DNA of 64,000 bases from assembly GCA_017399965.1 (NCBI GenBank), contig JAFQAP010000011.1, forward strand, positions 80,037-144,036, read 5' to 3'. Below, one piece after another: positions 58,887 to 64,000 of the stretch. A program made the position numbers and the translations under genes. The stretch is from Clostridia bacterium (GTDB lineage: Bacteria > Bacillota > Clostridia > Oscillospirales > CAG-382). Below the pieces are notes generated by a model. It searched no databases and was not told the origin of the DNA. It saw only the letters and a list, made by a program, of their open reading frames with translations. Position 1 is the stretch's first letter, and each line of letters opens with the position of its first letter.

Positions 58887-58915
58887 TTGACATTTTTTCT
58901 GTTTTACTGTATAAT
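58887..58915 (+). promoter_or_regulatory. Consensus SigA promoter between tex and the hyd operon
   Basis: TTGACA (58887-58892) starting at the base after the tex stop codon, 17-base spacer, TATAAT (58910-58915). Confidence 0.95.
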
Positions 58916-58921
58916 ATACTC

Positions 58922-59012
58922 ACCTGAAAGAAAGATTTTATCTGACTCAAAGGTGTGGCTTAAAAAAATACAAACAATGTTTTGCCGCGCCTTTTTTGGC
59001 GCGGCATTTTTG
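58922..59012 (+). ncRNA. Candidate leader RNA or small RNA ahead of the hyd operon
   Basis: The expected transcript from the consensus promoter is about 91 bases and ends in a strong intrinsic terminator. Possible stems are CACCT (58921-58925) with AGGTG (58951-58955) enclosing AGAT/ATCT (58933-58943). No open frame with a ribosome site is present and I do not recognise a known riboswitch. Because no other promoter lies between it and the hyd genes, it may be an attenuating leader, or a stand-alone small RNA with the operon reached by readthrough. Confidence 0.55.
58984..59012 (+). terminator. Intrinsic terminator inside the hyd leader
   Basis: TGCCGCGCC (58984-58992), loop of six T, GGCGCGGCA (58999-59007), then five T; a 9-bp GC-rich stem. 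Confidence 0.93.
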
Positions 59013-59013
59013 T

Positions 59014-59051
59014 CGGGGCCCCCGAGAAGCCGCAAGGCTTCTTGGGGTGAT
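59014..59051 (+). repeat. REP-like palindromic repeat, copy 3
   Basis: Almost the same as 18691-18728: 38 bases, CCCCGAGAAGCC pairing with GGCTTCTTGGGG, loop bases changed. It again follows a terminator at once. Confidence 0.85.
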
Positions 59052-59065
59052 AATTTGGAGTTATA

Positions 59066-59323
59066 ATGGAAACAAGGATAGCAGTAATAAGTATTATAGT
59101 AGAAAATAGCGGTTCGGCAGAGAGTATAAATTCTCTCCTTCACGAATACGGAGAATATATTATCGGCAGAATGGGCATTCCTTACCGACGCCGCGGTGTG
59201 AGTATTATCAGCATCGCTTTGGAAGCGCCTCAAAACACCGTTGCCGCTCTTTCCGGCAAGATCGGAAAGATAGAGGGCGTAAGCGTGAAGACTGCATATT
59301 CGGGAGCTGTTTTCAATGACTGA
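59066..59323 (+). CDS. TM1266 family putative iron-only hydrogenase system regulator
   Basis: An 85-residue ACT-like protein. METRIAVISIIVENSGSAESINSLLHEYGEYIIGRMGIPYR and the C-terminal GKIEGVSVKTAYS match the small family typified by TM1266, which is found next to hydEFG in anaerobes; its regulatory function is a database inference from gene neighbourhood and ACT-type ligand-binding fold. GGAG lies five bases ahead of the ATG. It overlaps hydE by 8 bases. Confidence 0.88.
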   Translation: METRIAVISIIVENSGSAESINSLLHEYGEYIIGRMGIPYRRRGVSIISIALEAPQNTVAALSGKIGKIEGVSVKTAYSGAVFND

Positions 59324-60356
59324 ACTTGCAATTAAGCTTTTAAAAGACAAAAAGCTTTCCCAAAACGAATACGAAACTCTTATTTCGACTTATACCGCGG
59401 AGGACGCTGATTCGCTGGCAAAGGAAGCCTGCCGTATACGGGACGAAATATACGGAAACTACGTGTTTATACGCGGGCTTATAGAAATAAGCAATATATG
59501 CCGCAACGATTGCTATTATTGCGGTATAAGAAAAAGCAATAAAGACTGTATACGTTACCGTCTTACCCACAAAGAGATACTTGAATGCTGTGAGGAAGGA
59601 TACGAACTGGGATTCCGCACCTTCGTGCTTCAGGGCGGTGAGGACGGATATTATACAGACGATGTGCTGTGCGGAATAATTGCGGATATAAAATTCCGTT
59701 TCCCCGATTGCGCTGTTACTCTTTCTCTTGGCGAAAGATCATATGAAAGCTATCTTGCTCTTTTTAACGCCGGGGCAGACAGATATCTGCTCCGCCACGA
59801 AACGGCAGACAGCGCCCATTACAGCCTTCTTCATCCCCAAAGTCTTACTTTAGAAAACCGTATGCGCTGTCTTAATGACTTGCGTGATATCGGGTATCAG
59901 GTAGGCGCAGGCTTTATGGTGGGCAGTCCGTACCAGACGGTTGAACATTTGGCAAAGGATATTTGTTTTATTCAGGATTTTAAGCCGGATATGTGCGGAA
60001 TCGGACCATTTATCCCTCACAAGGATACGCCTTTCGGCGTATTTCAAGGGGGAAGCGCCGCTCTTACCTGCTTTTTGCTTTCGGTAATACGCATAATCCA
60101 CCCCTCCGTGCTGCTTCCTGCCACTACGGCGCTGGGAACTATTATGGAAGACGGAAGAGAAAAAGGCATTCTTTCCGGCGCAAATGTAGTAATGCCCAAT
60201 CTTTCACCTTCGTCCGTACGAAAAAAGTACCAATTGTACGATAACAAGCTTTCCGACGGGGCAGAATCTGCTCAATGCATACAACAACTAAAAGAACGTG
60301 TCGCTTCTACCGGATGTAAAATTGTGGTTGACAGAGGCGACGTTAAGAAAGGATAA
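59316..60356 (+). CDS. hydE: [FeFe]-hydrogenase H-cluster maturase HydE
   Basis: A radical-SAM enzyme that helps build the 2Fe subcluster of [FeFe]-hydrogenases. The SAM cluster motif is ICRNDCYYCGI (CxxxCxxC), preceded by YVFIRGLIEISN; LQGGEDGYYTDD, RHETADSAHY, MRCLNDLRDIGYQVGAGFMVGSPYQT and CGIGPFIPHKDTPF are HydE blocks. 346 residues. In the order regulator-hydE-hydG-hydF. Confidence 0.96.
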   Translation: MTELAIKLLKDKKLSQNEYETLISTYTAEDADSLAKEACRIRDEIYGNYVFIRGLIEISNICRNDCYYCGIRKSNKDCIRYRLTHKEILECCEEGYELGFRTFVLQGGEDGYYTDDVLCGIIADIKFRFPDCAVTLSLGERSYESYLALFNAGADRYLLRHETADSAHYSLLHPQSLTLENRMRCLNDLRDIGYQVGAGFMVGSPYQTVEHLAKDICFIQDFKPDMCGIGPFIPHKDTPFGVFQGGSAALTCFLLSVIRIIHPSVLLPATTALGTIMEDGREKGILSGANVVMPNLSPSSVRKKYQLYDNKLSDGAESAQCIQQLKERVASTGCKIVVDRGDVKKG

Positions 60357-60360
60357 AATT

Positions 60361-61809
60361 ATGGCAAATTATAATCCCGCATCATTGGATCCCGCAGAGT
60401 TTATTAACAACGAGGAGATATTGGCGACTATCGAATATGCGGAGCAGAACAAAAACAATATTCCTCTCATAGATTCCATTTTGCAAAAGGCGCGCCCTGT
60501 TAAAAACGGTAACGGCTGCACCTGCAAAGGTCTTACTCACAGAGAGGCGTCCGTGCTTCTTGCCTGCGATATTCCCGAAAAGATAGAGGAGATATACAAA
60601 ATAGCAGAGGAGATAAAGCAGGCGTTTTACGGCAACCGTATAGTAATTTTTGCACCGCTCTATTTGTCCAACTATTGCGTAAACGGATGTGTTTACTGCC
60701 CTTATCACCTTAAAAACAAGCATATTGCCCGTAAAAAGCTTACACAAAAAGAGGTAGAGGCAGAGGTTATCGCTTTGCAGGATATGGGACATAAGCGTCT
60801 CGCTATCGAGGCAGGGGAGGACCCCAAGAACAATCCTATTGAATACATACTGGAATGTATAAACACCATTTACAGTGTTAAGCATAAAAACGGCGCTATA
60901 CGCAGAGTAAACGTAAATATCGCCGCTACTACCGTGGAAAACTATCGCAAGCTTAAGGATGCGGGTATCGGAACGTATATTCTGTTTCAGGAAACCTATC
61001 ACAAGGAAAGTTATCTTAAGCTTCATCCCACGGGACCCAAGCACGATTACGATTATCATACCACTGCTATGGACAGAGCTATGGAAGGCGGTATAGACGA
61101 CGTAGGCCTGGGCGTTCTCTTTGGTTTGGAGCTGTATAAATACGAGTTTGCAGGTCTTCTTATGCACGCAGAGCATCTTGAAGCGGCTCACGGCGTAGGA
61201 CCTCACACCATAAGCGTGCCCAGATTAAAGCGTGCCGACGATATCGACCCCGATGAATTCGATAACGGCATTTCCGATGAAATGTTTGCAAAGATAACCG
61301 CTTGTATCCGTCTTGCCGTGCCTTATACCGGCATTATTATCTCCACCCGTGAAACGGAGGAAACCCGCAGTAAGCTTCTCCGTCTCGGCGTTTCTCAGGT
61401 AAGCGGAGGTTCCAGAACTTCTGTAGGCGGTTATACCACCGAAGAGCGTCCTCACGATACCGAGCAGTTTGATGTATCCGACCAGCGCACCTTGGACGAG
61501 GTGGTAAAATGGCTTATGGACAACGGACATATTCCTTCCTTCTGTACGGCTTGCTACAGAGAGGGCAGAACGGGTGACCGTTTTATGAGCCTTTGCAAAT
61601 CGGGTCAGATAATAAACTGCTGTCATCCAAACGCACTTATGACACTTTCCGAATATCTTGAAGATTACGCTTCTCCCGCAACCAAGGAAGTGGGCTACAA
61701 GATGGTGGAAACCGAGCTTGAAAAAATAACCAATTTCAAAGTAAAAGAAATAGCAATTCAGAATATTGCGGACATCCGCGCTTCCAACAGACGGGATTTC
61801 CGTTTTTAG
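60361..61809 (+). CDS. hydG: [FeFe]-hydrogenase H-cluster maturase HydG
   Basis: A radical-SAM tyrosine lyase that supplies CO and CN ligands as an Fe-complex. The SAM cluster motif is NYCVNGCVYCPYH (CxxxCxxC); the second, C-terminal cluster lies in SFCTACYREGRTGDRFM and NCCHPNALMTL. RRVNVNIAATTVENYRKLK, LFQETYHKESYLKLHPTGPKHDYDYH and VSGGSRTSVGGY are HydG blocks. 482 residues from ATG 60361 (AAAGGA seven bases ahead); an upstream in-frame start would overlap hydE. It ends in a TAG stop. Confidence 0.97.
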   Translation: MANYNPASLDPAEFINNEEILATIEYAEQNKNNIPLIDSILQKARPVKNGNGCTCKGLTHREASVLLACDIPEKIEEIYKIAEEIKQAFYGNRIVIFAPLYLSNYCVNGCVYCPYHLKNKHIARKKLTQKEVEAEVIALQDMGHKRLAIEAGEDPKNNPIEYILECINTIYSVKHKNGAIRRVNVNIAATTVENYRKLKDAGIGTYILFQETYHKESYLKLHPTGPKHDYDYHTTAMDRAMEGGIDDVGLGVLFGLELYKYEFAGLLMHAEHLEAAHGVGPHTISVPRLKRADDIDPDEFDNGISDEMFAKITACIRLAVPYTGIIISTRETEETRSKLLRLGVSQVSGGSRTSVGGYTTEERPHDTEQFDVSDQRTLDEVVKWLMDNGHIPSFCTACYREGRTGDRFMSLCKSGQIINCCHPNALMTLSEYLEDYASPATKEVGYKMVETELEKITNFKVKEIAIQNIADIRASNRRDFRF

Positions 61810-61823
61810 CAGGAGAAAAACTT

Positions 61824-63017
61824 ATGTCGCTTAACCAAACTGTTTCCGGCGAAAGATTGCATATAGGCTTTTTCGGCAAAAGAAACGCGGGTAAATCCAG
61901 TCTTGTAAACGCTGTTACGGGTCAGGAGCTTTCCGTGGTTTCCGACGTGGCGGGCACTACCACGGACCCCGTTAAAAAGGCTATGGAGCTTTTTCCCGTA
62001 GGGCCCGTGCTTATTATCGATACTCCCGGTTTTGACGATATCGGCGAGTTGGGTGAAAAGCGCGTGGAAAAAACTCTGCGCACCCTTGCATCCACCGATC
62101 TTGCTGTGCTTGTTGTTGACGGCACTGTGGGCTTTACTCAAGAGGATGAGCAAGTGCTTTCTGTCATAAAAGAACGCGGTGTTCCTTTTGCGGTGGTATA
62201 CACAAAATCCGATCTGGGAAAAGCAAATATAACTCACGAGGGCATTTCTGTTTCTTCTCAAGCAGGCGAAAATATAGACGAGCTTAAAACGCTTCTGGGT
62301 AAAATAAAAACAAAAAAGCAGGAAAAATACATACTCAAGGATCTGGTCTCGCCGGGGGATACGGTGGTGCTGGTTATGCCTATTGATGAATCCGCCCCCA
62401 AGGGAAGACTTATCCTACCTCAACAGCAGACTTTGAGAGAACTGTTGGATCTCCATTGTATTCCCGTCTGCTGTCAGGATACGGAAGTAAAAGCAACGCT
62501 TGCCGCTTTGAAGAATCCTCCAAAGCTTGTTATAACCGATTCCCAAGCCTTCGGCAGAGTTTCAAAGGATGTGCCTGATGAAGTTATGTTAACCTCTTTT
62601 TCCATACTTTTTGCCCGTTATAAAGGTGATCTGCTATCTCTTGTTTCGGGAGCAAAAGCGTTAAAAGGCTTGAAGGACGGCGACAAAGTGCTTATCTCCG
62701 AAGGCTGTACCCACCACCGCCAGTGCGGTGATATCGGAAGTGTGAAGATACCCGCTTGGATACGCAAATACACAAACGCGGAGCCTGAACTCGTTTTTTC
62801 TTCGGGAAATGATTTTCCCAAGGATTTATCACAGTTTTCTCTGGTTATCCATTGCGGCGGATGTATGCTTAACGAAACCGAGATGGCATACAGAATGTCC
62901 CTTGCGAAACAGCAGGGGATACCTATGGTAAACTACGGTGTTGCCATTGCGTGTATGAACGGAATTTTAAAACGTTCCTTGCAGCCGTTTCCCAATGTAC
63001 TTAAAATGCTTGATTGA
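61824..63017 (+). CDS. hydF: [FeFe]-hydrogenase H-cluster maturation GTPase HydF
   Basis: HydF is the scaffold GTPase on which the 2Fe cluster is assembled and handed to HydA. G1 is GKRNAGKSS, G2/G3 are VAGTTTDPVKKAME and IIDTPGFDD, G4 is VYTKSDLGK. The C-terminal cluster-binding ligands are CTHHRQCGDIG and CGGCMLNETEM. 397 residues, standard. A bidirectional terminator follows. Confidence 0.96.
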   Translation: MSLNQTVSGERLHIGFFGKRNAGKSSLVNAVTGQELSVVSDVAGTTTDPVKKAMELFPVGPVLIIDTPGFDDIGELGEKRVEKTLRTLASTDLAVLVVDGTVGFTQEDEQVLSVIKERGVPFAVVYTKSDLGKANITHEGISVSSQAGENIDELKTLLGKIKTKKQEKYILKDLVSPGDTVVLVMPIDESAPKGRLILPQQQTLRELLDLHCIPVCCQDTEVKATLAALKNPPKLVITDSQAFGRVSKDVPDEVMLTSFSILFARYKGDLLSLVSGAKALKGLKDGDKVLISEGCTHHRQCGDIGSVKIPAWIRKYTNAEPELVFSSGNDFPKDLSQFSLVIHCGGCMLNETEMAYRMSLAKQQGIPMVNYGVAIACMNGILKRSLQPFPNVLKMLD

Positions 63018-63034
63018 ATTTTTTACAAAAACAA

Positions 63035-63066
63035 GGTGTCCGTATTATGTTAACGGACACCTTTTT
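63035..63066. terminator. Bidirectional terminator between hydF and the PAP2 gene
   Basis: GGTGTCCG (63035-63042) and CGGACACC (63054-63061), then five T. The right arm overlaps the last codons of the leftward PAP2 gene. Confidence 0.88.
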
Positions 63067-63730
63067 CTTTAAGTGATTTTCTGTCTTTAATTTTTAATAC
63101 TAAAATATAACCGATATGAAGTACGGTAAACAGCAACAGCGCAGATGCAAAATCAATTACCGAATGTTGTTTTATAAACATTGTGGAAAGGCAGATAAGC
63201 ACGCTTAAGGTCACGCTTGCAATGTTCATCCAAAGCTTTGCCGCCTTGCATTTAAGCATTGCCGCCGCAAGCACTACGGAGCCGTATACGTGCATGCTGG
63301 GGAATACCAGTCTGGGAGGATTATCGCAGGAATAAATAAAAGCGGTGAACTTTGTAAGTATGTTGCTTCTGCCGAGGTTTTCGATGAGGTTTTCGTCCCG
63401 TATTATTTCCGTGGGGAATATCGTGTTACCGCCCATACAGATCACCATACCGATAATGGTCATAAGCGCAAGATACATATATTCCTGCTTTTCGCCTTTT
63501 CGGGCGAGATACACGTTTACGCACAAAATAAAGGGATACCATAATACGTATGGAATAATAAACCACTCGCAAAAAGGAATAAGATTATCTATACTGTTGA
63601 AGGGTATCATAATAACTTCGTTTCCGAATATCGAAACCTTTAAAGCTATCTGATACCACAATATCTGTATAAACCAATATGCAGAAAGCAAAGTATACGG
63701 TTTTTCTTTAAAAAATCTGTACAGCTTCAT
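63050..63730 (-). CDS. PAP2-family phosphatase-like membrane protein
   Basis: A 226-residue protein with about six TM helices. PAP2 signature pieces are FPSMHVYGSVVLA (PSGH-like, with Met replacing Gly) and STMFIKQHSVIDFASALLL (SR-x6-H-x3-D-like, with the essential His and Asp). The first motif K-x6-RP is not clear (GRSNILTKF, DNPPRLVF). Lipid phosphatase or inositol-phosphoceramide-synthase-type activity is inferred. It has its own promoter and is transcribed towards hydF. Confidence 0.8.
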   Translation of the reverse strand: MKLYRFFKEKPYTLLSAYWFIQILWYQIALKVSIFGNEVIMIPFNSIDNLIPFCEWFIIPYVLWYPFILCVNVYLARKGEKQEYMYLALMTIIGMVICMGGNTIFPTEIIRDENLIENLGRSNILTKFTAFIYSCDNPPRLVFPSMHVYGSVVLAAAMLKCKAAKLWMNIASVTLSVLICLSTMFIKQHSVIDFASALLLFTVLHIGYILVLKIKDRKSLKEKGVR

Positions 63731-63755
63731 TTTTTATGTCTCCTTGTCGCAAAGC

Positions 63756-63784
63756 ATTATAACTCCGTTTTATTTAAAAATCAA
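63756..63784 (-). promoter_or_regulatory. SigA-type promoter of the PAP2 gene
   Basis: On the minus strand TTGATT (63784-63779), 17-base spacer, TATAAT (63761-63756), 26 bases before the ATG. Confidence 0.82.
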
Positions 63785-63791
63785 TATCAGG

Positions 63792-63820
63792 TTGACAAAT
63801 TCCTTGCTTTGGTGTAAAAT
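63792..63820 (+). promoter_or_regulatory. Promoter of the tRNA-Arg region
   Basis: TTGACA (63792-63797), 17-base spacer, TAAAAT (63815-63820), 12 bases before the first tRNA-like sequence. Confidence 0.85.
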
Positions 63821-63831
63821 ACACAAAGCAC

Positions 63832-63898
63832 GCCTGCATAGTTAAATGGATATAACAAGCCCCTCCTAAGAAGTAGGTCGTTCGAGTCTATGGGGGCT
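63832..63898 (+). pseudogene. Degenerate tRNA-Arg(CCT)-like sequence
   Basis: Keeps a tRNA outline: GCCTGCA start, a perfect D-stem (GTTA/TAAC), a CTCCTAA anticodon loop with CCT, and TTCGAGT in the T-loop place. But the anticodon stem has only two of five pairs, the variable loop is about one base, the T-stem has two clear pairs and the total length is about 67 bases. It runs straight into GCTGGATAGAGCA (63896-63908), identical to the D-arm region of the intact tRNA-Arg at 63948-63960. Probably a decayed or recombined tRNA gene. Confidence 0.65.
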
Positions 63899-63933
63899 GG
63901 ATAGAGCAAAAAACTTAATATTTATTAGCAAAT

Positions 63934-64000
63934 GTCCCAGTAGCTCAGCTGGATAGAGCACCACCCTCCTAAGGTGGGTGTCGGGGGTTCGAATCCCTTC
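63934..64000 (+). tRNA. tRNA-Arg (anticodon CCT), cut by the window end
   Basis: The sequence starts GTCCCAGTAGCTCAGC, has a good anticodon stem CCACC/GGTGG with loop CTCCTAA (anticodon CCT) and a T-arm GGGGGTTCGAATCCC; the last acceptor bases lie beyond 64000. It may share the promoter at 63792 with the broken copy. Confidence 0.88.

Noticed and set aside
63832..63898. A normal second tRNA-Arg gene
   Set aside because: Only two of five anticodon-stem pairs form, the variable loop is almost missing and the T-stem is broken.

Overview
The window looks like the chromosome of an anaerobic, low-to-mid GC Firmicute of class Clostridia, probably an Oscillospiraceae/Ruminococcaceae-like gut lineage. 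The basis is a ClpE-type Clp ATPase, an ECF vitamin transporter, [FeFe]-hydrogenase maturases with the TM1266-type regulator, two sigma-70-family factors, strong GGAGG ribosome sites and textbook SigA promoters with 17-base spacers. The genus cannot be named from this sequence. Genes are densely packed; about 59 protein genes, three functional-looking tRNAs (one cut by the window end) and one broken tRNA are annotated. No CRISPR array, rRNA, prophage or transposase was seen.

Layout. (1) 1-14.9 kb, all leftward, transcribed from a promoter at 14.95 kb: ruvC-ruvA-ruvB, an rRNA-type methyltransferase, ecfA1-ecfA2-ecfT, truA, a DUF5711 protein, a CvpA-like protein, pgsA, clpE, a P-type-ATPase-like protein whose catalytic motifs are replaced, a DUF1858 protein, mscL and a cut-off BadF-family sugar kinase. 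(2) 15-31.5 kb, rightward: acpP, a HAD phosphatase, nagA with an overlapping ROK-family gene, a surface SGNH/discoidin protein, rlmB, a second P-type-ATPase-like protein without the catalytic aspartate, an EF-G paralogue, an AlgX-like lipoprotein, a D,D-carboxypeptidase, pgi, a small P-loop protein and a four-helix membrane protein. (3) 31.5-47.7 kb, mixed accessory region: NUDIX hydrolase, a gene-free block of nested hairpins, ADP-ribosylglycohydrolase plus M48 peptidase, FkbM methyltransferase, galK, yycJ, a sigma factor split by an in-frame amber codon from a DNA-binding extension, threonine aldolase, MgtC-like protein, Kef-type antiporter, an XRE regulator, an ECF sigma/anti-sigma pair bracketed by short repeats, a large structured intergenic element and tRNA-Met/tRNA-Glu. 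(4) 47.8-64 kb, mostly rightward: pgeF, a YhaO/YhaN nuclease pair, recG, dusB, an NCS2 purine permease, tex, a promoter-leader-terminator unit, then the hydrogenase maturation operon (TM1266-type regulator, hydE, hydG, hydF), a leftward PAP2 protein and two tRNA-Arg(CCT)-like sequences, the first broken and the second cut by the window end.

How the parts work together. Housekeeping DNA repair (RuvABC, RecG, YhaO/N), translation (TruA, DusB, RlmB, EF-G paralogue) and envelope functions (PgsA, MscL, D,D-carboxypeptidase, PgeF) are interleaved with amino-sugar and galactose use (NagA, BadF/ROK kinases, GalK, Pgi) and fermentative H2 metabolism (HydEFG). The hydrogenase structural gene is not in this window.

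The most unusual items are the two independent P-type-ATPase-like membrane proteins that keep the overall fold signature but have lost the phosphorylation motif, the amber-interrupted sigma/winged-helix gene, the promoter-leader-terminator unit ahead of the hyd operon, and several strongly structured intergenic elements.
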